From: Deltaproteobacteria bacterium
GTDB taxonomy: Bacteria > Desulfobacterota > Syntrophia > Syntrophales > Smithellaceae
Direction: 5' to 3'
DNA length: 36,432 nucleotides
Assembly: GCA_025361065.1 (NCBI GenBank)
Contig: JANYAY010000144.1
Coordinates: forward strand, 1 to 36,432
A program made the translations under genes and the position numbers. The notes beneath the pieces were generated by a model. That model was not told the DNA's origin. It ran no database searches and saw only the letters and a program-made list of their open reading frames with translations. Within the stretch, counting starts at the first letter, position 1. The number at the start of each line of letters is the position of its first letter. This document shows, in pieces, positions 24,896 through 32,933 of the stretch.

Positions 24896-25870
24896 ATGGC
24901 TGAATATGAAATCATGAAAAAGGATGACATTCAGCACCACATACATACCATCCGCGGTGTTCAGGTGATGTTAGATCGTGATTTGGCACATTTTTACGGG
25001 ATAGAGAATCGCGCATTGAAACAGGCTGTTAAGCGAAACCCCGCGAGGTTTCCCGATGATTTTATATTTACGTTGAACGATAGGGAAATTGAATTGCTGG
25101 TATCACAAAATGTGATACCTTCGAAAAAACATTTGGGTGGTGCGCGACCTTTTGCTTTTACCGAACAAGGGGTAGCAAGTCTTTCAAGTGTTTTGCAAAG
25201 TGAAAAATCAATAGCTATCAATATCCAAATCATGCGTGCCTTTGTCGCCATGCGCAGATTTTTGGCTTATAACGCGGAAGTTTTTCAACGCCTGGGCGCA
25301 GTGGAGAGAAAGCAAATCGAGCACAAGGCGGATACCGACCATAAATTTGAACAGATCTTCAATGCCATTGAAGAGCGCAGCATAAAACCCAAGCAGGGCA
25401 TCTTCTTTGATGGGCAGATATTTGATGCTTACCAGTTTGTATCCGACCTCATCCGCACTGCCCGCAAATCCATTGTGGTGATCGACAACTATGTTGATGA
25501 TGCCGTCTTGACATTGCTTTCCAAAGCTGGCAAGAAAGTGCAGATTACCATTCTTACCAAAACCATTTCCAAACAGCTTGCCCTGGATATCAAAAAGTAT
25601 AACGAGCAATACCCGGCAATCACGTTAAAGGAATTTCATAATTCACACGACAGATTCTTAATCATCGACGGCAAAACAGTTTATCATTTTGGCGCTTCGC
25701 TAAAAGACCTGGGCAAGAAATGGTTTGCCTTTTCCAAATTTGATAAAGATGCACTGACGCTCATGGAGAAACTGGCAGAGGTTGTCAGACTCTCCCACCC
25801 TCATTTAATCGGCGATTGGCAGCGCCACCGCAATCAGGAGAGCACATGGCTTGGAGCAAGGAATTTGTGA
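24896..25870 (+). CDS. ORF6N-domain protein with C-terminal PLD-like domain
   Basis: The protein has 324 residues. Residues ~10-100 are an ORF6N DNA-binding domain (IHTIRGVQVMLDRDLAHFYG, KRNPARFPDDFIFTL, GGARPFAFTEQGVASLSSVL), a type found in phages and mobile elements. Residues ~165-290 resemble a phospholipase D-like fold with one HKD-like motif, HDRFLIIDG (His251, Arg253 for Lys, Asp258). The protein may be a DNA-binding regulator or a nuclease of an accessory locus; its function is not established. The last ~25 residues (HPHLIGDWQRHRNQESTWLG) overlap the thioredoxin gene and look unlike the family, so the original C-terminus may have been lost at a recombination junction near 25790. Start supported by AAGGTG upstream. 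Confidence 0.82.
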   Translation: MAEYEIMKKDDIQHHIHTIRGVQVMLDRDLAHFYGIENRALKQAVKRNPARFPDDFIFTLNDREIELLVSQNVIPSKKHLGGARPFAFTEQGVASLSSVLQSEKSIAINIQIMRAFVAMRRFLAYNAEVFQRLGAVERKQIEHKADTDHKFEQIFNAIEERSIKPKQGIFFDGQIFDAYQFVSDLIRTARKSIVVIDNYVDDAVLTLLSKAGKKVQITILTKTISKQLALDIKKYNEQYPAITLKEFHNSHDRFLIIDGKTVYHFGASLKDLGKKWFAFSKFDKDALTLMEKLAEVVRLSHPHLIGDWQRHRNQESTWLGARNL

Positions 25871-26172
25871 AAAAAGAGCCGACCCGCGAAGAAATCGACG
25901 CGCTTGGCGAGCCGACTGTGCTGGAATTCGGCACCGACTGGTGCGGCTATTGCCAGGACGCCCAGCCACTCATCGCGAAGGCATTCGCCGCACATCCGCG
26001 CATTACACACATTAAGATCGAAGACGGCCGGGGCCGACCGCTGGGGCGTTCCTTTCGAGTCAAGCTGTGGCCGACGCTGGTGTTCCTGAAGGAAGGAAGG
26101 GAAGCCGCGCGCCTGGTGCGCCCGGAAAGCGTGCAGGCGCTCGAACAGGCCATGCAAAAGATCGAACGGTAA
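25846..26172 (+). CDS. Thioredoxin-fold protein (CGYC)
   Basis: The protein has 108 residues. PTVLEFGTDWCGYCQDAQPL contains the active-site Cys33-Gly-Tyr-Cys36 (CGPC in classical thioredoxin), and KLWPTLVFLKEGREA has the cis-proline. It should be a cytoplasmic thiol-disulfide oxidoreductase; no signal peptide is seen. The ATG at 25846 has AGGAG at 25836-25840. The gene overlaps the end of the ORF6N gene by 25 bp. Its base composition is visibly more GC-rich, with many GCG/CTG/CGC codons, than the genes on both sides. This suggests acquisition from another genome, the junction lying close to 25800. Confidence 0.88.
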   Translation: MAWSKEFVKKEPTREEIDALGEPTVLEFGTDWCGYCQDAQPLIAKAFAAHPRITHIKIEDGRGRPLGRSFRVKLWPTLVFLKEGREAARLVRPESVQALEQAMQKIER

Positions 26173-26185
26173 ACAGCCTTTTTAC

Positions 26186-26309
26186 CCCGTTAGAGATTCT
26201 CTTTTGGTGTGATAAATATATAAAAAAGTATGGATAACCCGTATTTGAAGAATCGGCGAAAACGCTTCCTAGCCCATATGGCAAGCTTGCGGGATGAATA
26301 TCTAACGGG
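26186..26309. repeat. CCCGTTAGA ... TCTAACGGG inverted-repeat unit, copy 2
   Basis: CCCGTTAGA (26186-26194) and TCTAACGGG (26301-26309) bound a ~106-bp interior not similar to that of copy 1 (7229-7335). It follows the thioredoxin gene. The rest of 26173-26513 has no gene except a short frame just before the next gene (26462-26524). Confidence 0.5.
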
Positions 26310-26461
26310 ATGAAGGCTTGTTATCGTAACTTGCCTTTAGGCCTGGGTTTTGCGGGATTATTACTTGCAATGTTTTCAAGAAGTCGTATTATTCGCTATG
26401 GTTTATGAAAATTCTCGTAGCTATCTTTTGAATAGATTCACTAAATGGAGCGATGAAATAG

Positions 26462-26524
26462 CAAATGCTTGGTGTGTGCGCGCAAACCTACGCCAATCTG
26501 AAGGAACTGGGCTATGGTAGCTAA
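26462..26524 (+). pseudogene. Possible 3' remnant of a type I restriction hsdM gene
   Basis: An open frame right after a TAG encodes QMLGVCAQTYANLKELGYGS and stops at 26524, overlapping the start of the DUF1016 gene. The ending NLKELGYG resembles the C-terminus of many HsdM methylase subunits, and DUF1016 genes commonly follow hsdM with a short overlap. The evidence is short and partly from memory; it could be chance. Confidence 0.3.
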
Positions 26525-27662
26525 AGTAAAAGGGCAGGTAGTTACCCGGTCTGATTTCGCCTTGCTGCTTGCTGATGTAAAGCAACGCATCCAGGTGGCT
26601 CAAACCAGGGCCATTTTGCAAGTCAACTCGGAGCTGGTAAGACTATATTGGGATATCGGCAAAATTATTGACCAGCGACAAAAGCACGAGGGATGGGGTG
26701 CCGCTGTCATTCCCCGCTTGGCCCGGGAATTGAAAAACGAGCTACCGGAACTGAAAGGTTTTTCCGAACGGAATATCGGGCGGATGATTGCTTTTTATAG
26801 GGCCTATCCCGAACCATCCGCAATTTTGCCACAACCTGTGGCAAAAACAGTTAGGTCTGAAGAAGTGCCACAACCTGTGGCAAAATTATCCGGTCCTTTG
26901 ATTTGGTCAGTGCCCTGGGCGCATCATGTAATCCTGCTGGATAAAATACCGGATATCTCCCTTCGCTATTGGTATATGGCGCAGACCATTGCCAATGGCT
27001 GGAGCCGCAATGTCCTTGCCATCCAAATTGATGCCTGTGCGCATGCCCGTCATGGCAAAGCCGTTTCCAATTTCAATGCTGCGCTGCCGGAGCCTCAATC
27101 CGATCTTGCCCAGCAAGCGCTTAAAGATCCCTATATTTTTGATTTTCTTACTCTGACCGAACGGTTTCAGGAACGCGAACTGGAAACAGAACTCATCCGG
27201 CACCTGGAAAAATTCCTGCTCGAACTTGGTCAGGGGTTTGCTTTTGTCGGCCGGCAATACCGGCTGGAGGTGGGGAACGAAGATTTTTATATAGACTTGC
27301 TATTTTATCATTTGAGGCTGAGGGCCTTTGTCGTCATTGAATTAAAAAAGGGAAAATTTAAACCGGAATATGCGGGCAAGCTCAACTTTTACTGCAATGT
27401 CGTCAATGACCGGCTTAAGCATTCCGACGACCAGCCCACTATCGGCTTGATTCTTTGCCAGACGCACGACAAGTTATTGGCTGAATACAGCTTTGCAGGA
27501 ATTGACAAACCTATCGGCATTTCGACCTATGAACTGACTCGCTCCCTGCCCAAGGAATACAAAAGCAGCTTACCGACCATTCAGGAAATCGAAGCGGAAC
27601 TGGCTGACGCGGCGAAGCCAAAGGATATCGCAAAACCAAAAAATAAGGGCGGCAAGTCATAA
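26514..27662 (+). CDS. DUF1016 / YhcG-type PDDEXK nuclease-domain protein
   Basis: The protein has 382 residues. The N-terminal domain (VNSELVRLYWDIGKIIDQRQ, GWGAAVIPRLARELKNELPE, FSERNIGRMIAFYRAYP) and the C-terminal nuclease-like domain (FYIDLLFYHLRLRAFVVIEL) are those of the DUF1016/COG4804 family. The PD-(D/E)xK core is Asp261 and Glu276-Leu-Lys278. Such genes often sit within type I restriction-modification loci; a DNA-processing or recombination role is assumed but not proven. The linker (~104-125) carries a duplicated PQPVAK segment encoded by two perfect 10-bp palindromes. A Lys/Ala/Pro-rich tail ends the protein. No hsdR, hsdS or complete hsdM is nearby. Confidence 0.88.
   Translation: MVAKVKGQVVTRSDFALLLADVKQRIQVAQTRAILQVNSELVRLYWDIGKIIDQRQKHEGWGAAVIPRLARELKNELPELKGFSERNIGRMIAFYRAYPEPSAILPQPVAKTVRSEEVPQPVAKLSGPLIWSVPWAHHVILLDKIPDISLRYWYMAQTIANGWSRNVLAIQIDACAHARHGKAVSNFNAALPEPQSDLAQQALKDPYIFDFLTLTERFQERELETELIRHLEKFLLELGQGFAFVGRQYRLEVGNEDFYIDLLFYHLRLRAFVVIELKKGKFKPEYAGKLNFYCNVVNDRLKHSDDQPTIGLILCQTHDKLLAEYSFAGIDKPIGISTYELTRSLPKEYKSSLPTIQEIEAELADAAKPKDIAKPKNKGGKS
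26824..26885. repeat. Duplicated palindrome inside the DUF1016 gene
   Basis: TTTTGCCACA-ACC-TGTGGCAAAA at 26824-26846 is a perfect 10-bp inverted repeat. Nearly the same sequence recurs at ~26865-26885 (GTGCCACAACCTGTGGCAAA). Both copies are in frame and encode PQPVAK. Confidence 0.7.
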
Positions 27663-27680
27663 GAGCAACTTTCAAGAAGT

Positions 27681-27755
27681 AAAATCTCCAACTACGCCAT
27701 TGTCGGCGATGACAGCTTCTTTAGCTTAGCGAACATGTTGAAACCCAGCTATTGA
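27681..27755 (+). pseudogene. Remnant of a second radC 3' end
   Basis: The frame KISNYAIVGDDSFFSLANML ... stop matches the end of the intact RadC (KVLDHIIIGDGNFFSFADDG) at about 8 of 20 positions, with most other changes conservative. The DNA over the FFS region is also similar. No upstream radC sequence is present; it follows directly on the DUF1016 stop in the same frame. The accessory block 24.7-27.7 kb is therefore bounded by an intact radC and a radC tail. Confidence 0.55.
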
Positions 27756-27773
27756 TTGAGGAAAGATTTTTCC

Positions 27774-28019
27774 ATGGATGTAAAACATGAAAAGGTGCAG
27801 GTCAAATGCTACAGCGGCTTCAAGGCCAATGAGCGGCCGACCGCCTTCACCCATCAGGGACGCCACCACGAAATCGCGGAGATTCTTGATCGCTGGTTCG
27901 AAGGCGGTCTTGATCCATCTCAGCCCAAAACAGATTATTTCAAAATCAAGACGATGGAAGGGGATGTATTTCTGCTTCGGTATTTGTCCTTGTCTTATGC
28001 CTGGGCCGTGCGTATTTAG
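27774..28019 (+). CDS. Small conserved-looking protein, unknown function
   Basis: The protein has 81 residues. MDVKHEKVQVKCYSGFKANE, then RHHEIAEILDRWFEGGLDPS and a beta-rich end (DYFKIKTMEGDVFLLRYLSL, AWAVRI) resemble small uncharacterised proteins I associate with Deltaproteobacteria, with an ILDRW...DYF...LRY...W.V pattern, but I cannot name the family. The ATG at 27774 has GAGGAAAG 8 bp upstream; a TTG 6 codons earlier is less likely. It lies between the radC remnant and the nuclease-helicase gene, on the same strand as both. Confidence 0.6.
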   Translation: MDVKHEKVQVKCYSGFKANERPTAFTHQGRHHEIAEILDRWFEGGLDPSQPKTDYFKIKTMEGDVFLLRYLSLSYAWAVRI

Positions 28020-28149
28020 TTTTGATAATCCCACTGCACTTTGGTCTTATCCACTATAACCAATCAACTATTTTCCTGATTTTCTATTGCAATGTTTCGG
28101 AGAAGTTGTATCATGACGCAAGACTTAAAGTCCAAACTGGAATCTACAA

Positions 28150-30126
28150 ATGAATCGAGCTTACTATTCAGCTACCATCAGAGATTTTCTTGATACGTCT
28201 TCAGAATCAATATTAGGTGAATTGACAAAACACAATACATTCACACTTGAACATAACCAACGTGATGCATGGTTGGAAGAAATAAGTATTCTTCGCAATA
28301 CTCTATGTAAACTCCAAGGAAAAATTTATTTTGAATTTTCCATCCCCCGAATGGGACAGAGAATAGATGTGGTGATTTTAATAGGGTCCGTGATATTCGT
28401 GCTTGAGTTCAAGGTAGGGGAAAAAGTCTTTACACCATACGCATTAGATCAGGTATGGGACTATACGCTTGATTTGAAAAACTTTCACGAAGCCAGTCAT
28501 GAAGAATTCATTGTCCCAATCTTGATTGCAACAAAGGCACCTTCTAATGATTATGAAATTGCTTTAACGCCACAAAATGACAAGCTCCTTTTTCCGATCA
28601 AATGTAATTCATTGATGCTTAGTGACGTAATTGAAAGTGTGTTAAATTTTTGTGATGGTAAAAACATCGATCACCTGAAGTGGGAGAGCGGCCGATATAG
28701 CCCCACACCCACAATCGTTGAAGCTGCAATGGCTCTCTATAATGGTCACTCGGTTGAAGAAATATCTCGCAATGATGCAAGTGCAATCAACCTAAACAAA
28801 ACGACCACCGCAATTTCCAATGCTATCCGTCAGTCAAAAGAAAAATCTCAAAAATCTATTTGTTTTGTGACGGGTGTACCTGGTGCAGGGAAAACATTAA
28901 TTGGACTTAATATCGCTACCACACATATTGATAAAACGAGCGACCTTTATAGCGTATTTCTGTCTGGCAATGGTCCACTTGTTGCAGTACTACGGGAAGC
29001 GTTAACTAGAGACAAATTACGTTATGACAAAGAACGCGGCAAGAAGACCAAAAAAGGTGCGGTTATGGCAAATGTAAAGATGTTCATTCAAAATGTTCAT
29101 CATTTTCGAGATGAATGTCTTCTTGACCAAACAAAACCACCCATCGAACACGTCGCGCTATTCGATGAAGCCCAGCGTGCATGGGATAGTTTGCAGACAT
29201 CGAGTTTTATGCGCCGAAAAAAGAATAATGCTAATTTTTATCAATCTGAACCGGAGTTTTTAATTTCTTGCCTTGATAGGCATACTGATTGGGCCGTTAT
29301 TGTCTGTCTCGTAGGCGGTGGACAGGAGATTAATACGGGTGAAGCGGGCATTTCCGAATGGATTGATTCGCTTGTCCGCACTTTTCCTAAATGGCATGTT
29401 TATATTTCACCACGTCTTACAGATAGTGAATATTCTGCTGGTGAGTCAATAAACAAGCTATTGTCAAGCACAAATGTTACTTATAATGACAAATTACACC
29501 TTGCGGTTTCAATGCGGTCATTTCGTGCAGAAAATGTTTCCTTATTAGTTAAGCAACTTCTTGATCTCGACATAGAAGGAGCTCGCAGTACACTAGAGAT
29601 AATAAAGGGGAAGTTCCCAATTGTTATTACGCGTGATCTTTCAAATGCAAGAAGATGGCTAAAGAGACAGGCCCGCGGAGCTGAACGTTATGGGATTGTT
29701 GTTTCGTCACAAGCAGAACGTTTGAAGCCACATGCTATTGATGTGAGAACTCCTGTTGACCCAATCCATTGGTTTTTGGATTCAAAGGATGATGTTAGGT
29801 CGTCATATTATCTCGAAGATGTAGCCACAGAGTTCCAAATTCAGGGGCTGGAACTCGATTGGGTTTGTTGCACTTGGGATGCCGATTTGAGATATGTAAA
29901 CAATCAATGGGAGTACTGGTCTTTTCGTGGGAGCAAATGGATGCATATTCGGAAAAAGGACCGACAAAACTATCTTAAAAATGCATATAGAGTACTTCTG
30001 ACAAGGGCACGGCAAGGCATGATTATCGTGGTACCAAATGGTGACGAAGAAGATCCCACTAGAAGCCCAGGTTATTATGACCCAATATTTGATTATTTAA
30101 CTAATATTGGCTTTAGTATTATATAA
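28150..30126 (+). CDS. PD-(D/E)xK nuclease fused to SF1-type DUF2075 helicase/ATPase
   Basis: The protein has 658 residues. The N-terminal ~200 residues contain a restriction-endonuclease-like core, [20 protein letters not shown], with Asp73 and Glu86-x-Lys88. From ~230 a superfamily 1 ATPase of the DUF2075 type follows: Walker A GVPGAGKT (242-249), Walker B FDEAQ (338-342), [42 protein letters not shown] (motif V) and [11 protein letters not shown] (613-623, motif VI). It should be an ATP-driven nucleic-acid enzyme, probably in defence or repair (inference). Its codon use is more AT-rich than flanking genes. No good SD precedes the ATG. An overlapping 26-codon frame at 28113 is possible upstream. 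It appears complete. Confidence 0.85.
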   Translation: MNRAYYSATIRDFLDTSSESILGELTKHNTFTLEHNQRDAWLEEISILRNTLCKLQGKIYFEFSIPRMGQRIDVVILIGSVIFVLEFKVGEKVFTPYALDQVWDYTLDLKNFHEASHEEFIVPILIATKAPSNDYEIALTPQNDKLLFPIKCNSLMLSDVIESVLNFCDGKNIDHLKWESGRYSPTPTIVEAAMALYNGHSVEEISRNDASAINLNKTTTAISNAIRQSKEKSQKSICFVTGVPGAGKTLIGLNIATTHIDKTSDLYSVFLSGNGPLVAVLREALTRDKLRYDKERGKKTKKGAVMANVKMFIQNVHHFRDECLLDQTKPPIEHVALFDEAQRAWDSLQTSSFMRRKKNNANFYQSEPEFLISCLDRHTDWAVIVCLVGGGQEINTGEAGISEWIDSLVRTFPKWHVYISPRLTDSEYSAGESINKLLSSTNVTYNDKLHLAVSMRSFRAENVSLLVKQLLDLDIEGARSTLEIIKGKFPIVITRDLSNARRWLKRQARGAERYGIVVSSQAERLKPHAIDVRTPVDPIHWFLDSKDDVRSSYYLEDVATEFQIQGLELDWVCCTWDADLRYVNNQWEYWSFRGSKWMHIRKKDRQNYLKNAYRVLLTRARQGMIIVVPNGDEEDPTRSPGYYDPIFDYLTNIGFSII

Positions 30127-30286
30127 ATTAATAGAATATTCATTGCTGGTTCTAATTAATTGACATCCATCAGCAATCCAGGGCTATTCCTCTATTTCCG
30201 GCCATGCCTAACGGAAAGCCACGTGGAGATATTCAGGGGAACACTTAATTATCATGGCCCTGCATGCAACCCAGTAGGATAAAAAC

Positions 30287-30547
30287 ATGAACTAAATCAA
30301 TCCGGACATCTATTGCGGAATCTATTGTGGCGCGTGCTCAGTAGCAATGCATGGCGTAACGGGCAGTGTTGAAGGGTTTGTCGCCTGTCTTGGAAGCTTA
30401 CTTGGGGAGGAACTTTCCTGTAGCGGCCGCGAAAAAGCGGCCGAAGCATACAAAATTTCCGGATGGAAGAAGCTGCTGTGTCGTTTCGTGCTTCCGCTGG
30501 CGTATAGGAAGGAAAAGACGAAGACGAAGATGGGGAATGGTGAATAG
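30287..30547 (+). pseudogene. Decayed DUF3795 gene
   Basis: An ATG at 30287 is followed by AAC and then a TAA stop, after which the frame continues INPDIYCGIYCGACSVAMHG and FVACLGSLLGEELSCSG. This is the Cys-rich N-terminus of DUF3795 proteins. After CSG the expected CxxC-rich remainder is missing and replaced by unrelated Lys/Arg-rich sequence. An early stop and a lost C-terminus indicate a pseudogene. The rest of the gap 30127-30667 has no gene but holds a promoter for the radical SAM gene. Confidence 0.65.
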
Positions 30548-30606
30548 TTGGCGTGATTTGCCTGGCTGCGGTCGGGGACCGCGCCGGACGGGGATAATGT
30601 ATGGTC

Positions 30607-30634
30607 TTGACAATATGTGCTTTGAACCTATACT
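30607..30634 (+). promoter_or_regulatory. Promoter of the radical SAM gene
   Basis: TTGACA (30607-30612), a 16-bp spacer and TATACT (30629-30634), 33 bp before the ATG at 30668. A close match to the sigma70 consensus. Confidence 0.65.
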
Positions 30635-30667
30635 CTAATAAAAATTAATCATTGGTAAGGTGAAGCC

Positions 30668-31600
30668 ATGGCATTTGTCAGACCGGAAATTATCAGGCCC
30701 CCCAGCGAGCATGACAGTTATTATCTGCCTTTAACATCGGGATGTTCGAATAATTCTTGTACATTTTGCAACTTTTCATTTTCGAATCTCGGTATCCGCG
30801 ATCTTGAGGACGTCAAACAGGAAATCGACGCCATGTCCCTGTACGTGAATTCCCGCATGGTGATGCCGGGGCAGCCCCGGATTGTTTACTACATATTGCA
30901 GGATTGGGACGGCAGGAAAGTCTTTCTCCAGGATGGCGATGCCCTGGTCTATCCGTATCCCAAACTGCTGGAGGCTCTGCAGTATCTTAACCGGAAGTTT
31001 CCCAACATCCGGCGCATTGCCAGCTACGCCACGCCGCAGGACGTTCTCAGGCGCTCTGTTGCGGAATTAAAGGCGCTCAAAGAGCAAAAGCTCGGCATTC
31101 TGTATATGGGCGTGGAAAGCGGCGATGACGAAGTGCTGCGGAGGATTCAGAAAAACGCTACCCACGATCAGATGGTGGAAGCTGCCCAAAAAGTGAAGGA
31201 AGCCGGCATCCTGCTCTCTATGACGGTTATCCTCGGGCTTGGCGGCGTTAAAGGCAGTGCAAGGCATGTAGCGGAGACGGCCAGAATTCTGACGGAAATG
31301 GACCCGGACTTTGCCGGAGCGCTGACCCTGACGCTGATTCCCGGAACGGCGCTTCATAAGGAATGGGAGCTAGGCGAATTTGAGCTGATCACGCCGTTTG
31401 ATTCTTTGCGCGAGCTGAAAGGGCTTGTCGAGAATTCAACTTTCACCAACTGTTTTTTCAGCTCGATGCATGCGTCAAATTATTTTGCGATCCGGGGTAC
31501 GATGCCCAAGGACAAAGATAAAATTCTCCAGCAGCTAAATGCCCTGTTGTCCCGGCAAGATCCCCACATGCTGCGGCCTGAGTTCATGAGAGGGTTGTAG
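30668..31600 (+). CDS. Radical SAM protein (COG1032-like)
   Basis: The protein has 310 residues. TSGCSNNSCTFCNFSFSNLG provides the [4Fe-4S] ligands Cys26, Cys31 and Cys34 (spacing C-x4-C-x2-C instead of the usual C-x3-C-x2-C, as in a known subgroup with GCxxxxCxFC). Further motifs are IRRIASYATPQDVL, GILYMGVESGDDEVLRRI and ILGLGGVKGSARHVAETARI, which belong to the TIM-barrel and SAM-binding strands. No B12 domain is present. The substrate is unknown. AAGGTGA precedes the ATG. The hydrolase gene starts 19 bp after the stop, so the two probably form an operon. Confidence 0.88.
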   Translation: MAFVRPEIIRPPSEHDSYYLPLTSGCSNNSCTFCNFSFSNLGIRDLEDVKQEIDAMSLYVNSRMVMPGQPRIVYYILQDWDGRKVFLQDGDALVYPYPKLLEALQYLNRKFPNIRRIASYATPQDVLRRSVAELKALKEQKLGILYMGVESGDDEVLRRIQKNATHDQMVEAAQKVKEAGILLSMTVILGLGGVKGSARHVAETARILTEMDPDFAGALTLTLIPGTALHKEWELGEFELITPFDSLRELKGLVENSTFTNCFFSSMHASNYFAIRGTMPKDKDKILQQLNALLSRQDPHMLRPEFMRGL

Positions 31601-31619
31601 GAGGTGCGTATCCCGGTAA

Positions 31620-32303
31620 ATGAAATCAAAACGTATCACCATTACCATTTCGGAAAAGGAATCCGTATCCGCAATCCTGTCAGTTCCTCAGCGATTTGAA
31701 TCAGAGACTGCGGTCATTGTTGCGCATGGCGCAGGCAATGATATGAACAATCCTTTGCTGGTTTCTTTCTGCGATCATCTGGCTGGGGCGGGTTATTTGG
31801 CCGTAAGGTTTAATTTTCCTTATAAAGAGCAAGGACGGAAGGCGCCGGACAGGCAGGATGTTTTGGAAGATACGTGGCGGCAGGTGCTTAACTTTATGAA
31901 GGATACGTCAGGTTATACGCTGCGAAAAATCTTCACGGCAGGAAAATCCATGGGCGGAAGGGTGGCTTCCCAGATGCTGGCCAAAGGGAGTTTGACCTCT
32001 GACGGAATGATTTTTCTTGGCTATCCGCTTCATCCTGCAGGAGACAAGGAGAAACTGAGAGATGCGCATCTGCCTCTGATCAAGACCCCCATGCTCTTTA
32101 TTGCCGGCACCCGGGATCCTCTCTGCGCTCTTGATCTTTTGCAAATTGTCCTCAAACGATTGGGATCACTGGCGGAACTGGAGATTATCGAGGGTGGCGA
32201 TCATTCATTCAACGTGCCCAAATCATCCGGCCTTACCAGCCCGGAGGTCTATGAAAAAATTGCGGGAAAAAGCATTCGATGGGTACGCTCCCTGTCTCTT
32301 TAA
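31620..32303 (+). CDS. Alpha/beta hydrolase (KANL3/Tex30-like)
   Basis: The protein has 227 residues. VIVAHGAGNDMNNPLLVSFC is the oxyanion-side strand. FTAGKSMGGRVASQML contains the nucleophile elbow G-K-S-M-G-G, IAGTRDPLC carries the acid and EGGDHSFNVP the catalytic His. The arrangement matches the small KANL3/Tex30 hydrolase-like family. No signal peptide or membrane segment is present, so it should be a cytoplasmic esterase or related enzyme with unknown substrate. The ATG at 31620 lies 13 bp from GGAGGTG, a long spacing; no closer in-frame start exists. Confidence 0.85.
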   Translation: MKSKRITITISEKESVSAILSVPQRFESETAVIVAHGAGNDMNNPLLVSFCDHLAGAGYLAVRFNFPYKEQGRKAPDRQDVLEDTWRQVLNFMKDTSGYTLRKIFTAGKSMGGRVASQMLAKGSLTSDGMIFLGYPLHPAGDKEKLRDAHLPLIKTPMLFIAGTRDPLCALDLLQIVLKRLGSLAELEIIEGGDHSFNVPKSSGLTSPEVYEKIAGKSIRWVRSLSL

Positions 32304-32409
32304 CCAAAGCAGCAGCATAAAAAAATTGAGTATGGTTCTATTTGAATTTAAAGCGCAATGGTATGACGATCTCTGATGGCCCTGCACCCTCTGCGCATCA
32401 TTAGGCGCG

Positions 32410-32862
32410 TCATTCCTCCGGCAGGGGAATAATCATTACTTTTGCCGATCCCTGGCCTAAAAAGCCGAGCTTTCGCGCCGCCGCTCTCGTCAGGTCAATC
32501 AGTTCAAAGCTGCGCTTGCGGCAATGATCATTAATGGTCACCACAACCGACCGTTCGTTGGCAATGTTTAGCACCTTCACCCGTGTTCCATACGGAAGGT
32601 TCGGATGTGCCGCCGTCAATTTTTTATGATCGAAGATCTCACCGGAACTGGTTCTTCGCCCCTGGTATCTCTTAGCGTAATAGATGGCTAACCCTTCCAC
32701 GCCTTCAGATTCCCGGGGATTTGCCGATACCTTTTCTCTCTTTTCGTTTTTCAATGTATTTGCCGGTTCTTCCGCCTGCAAGGAATGGGCGGCAATCCCA
32801 AAGGCTATATGGCATAGCAGAATCAGCCAAATTAAGCGTTCTGTCGTTTTCTTCGAAACCAA
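32410..32862 (-). CDS. RlpA-like double-psi beta-barrel protein, secreted
   Basis: The protein has 150 residues. After a signal peptide (MVSKKTTERLIWLILLCHIA ... SLQA) the RlpA domain shows GLAIYYAKRYQGRRTSSGEI, KLTAAHPNLPYGTRVKVLNI, VVVTINDHCRKRSFELIDLT and GQGSAKVMIIPL, including the conserved Glu, His and Asp. RlpA proteins cleave glycan strands lacking stem peptides at the septum, or are structural; no SPOR domain is present. I place the start at TTG 32862 because GGGAGG lies 8 bp upstream. The ATG at 32883 overlaps a good -10 (GAATAT), so it probably is not in the transcript. It converges with the hydrolase gene and diverges from a small gene. Confidence 0.82.
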   Translation of the reverse strand: MVSKKTTERLIWLILLCHIAFGIAAHSLQAEEPANTLKNEKREKVSANPRESEGVEGLAIYYAKRYQGRRTSSGEIFDHKKLTAAHPNLPYGTRVKVLNIANERSVVVTINDHCRKRSFELIDLTRAAARKLGFLGQGSAKVMIIPLPEE

Positions 32863-32881
32863 AATATCCACCTCCCGCGCC

Positions 32882-32911
32882 ATATTCCTGCAAATCGCAC
32901 TTGTATGTCAA
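32882..32911 (-). promoter_or_regulatory. Promoter of the RlpA-like gene
   Basis: On the minus strand TTGACA (32911-32906), an 18-bp spacer and GAATAT (32887-32882). Transcription would start near 32875, giving a very short leader that just includes the SD. Confidence 0.5.
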
Positions 32912-32933
32912 GAATTTCCTGATTGTGAGTTGT

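Noticed and set aside
28113-28193. 26-codon frame [16 protein letters not shown]... overlapping the nuclease-helicase start
   Set aside because: It has an SD-like GGAG and reads like a gene start, but is very short, overlaps in another frame and matches no family; possibly a remnant or a leader, not callable.
30347-30547. 66-residue frame as an intact small gene
   Set aside because: It is the internal part of a DUF3795-like frame whose true start region carries a stop codon; the C-terminal half is unrelated to the family.
32881-32883. ATG at 32883 as start of the RlpA-like gene
   Set aside because: It overlaps a good -10 element and has no SD; TTG at 32862 has GGGAGG and gives a cleaner signal peptide.
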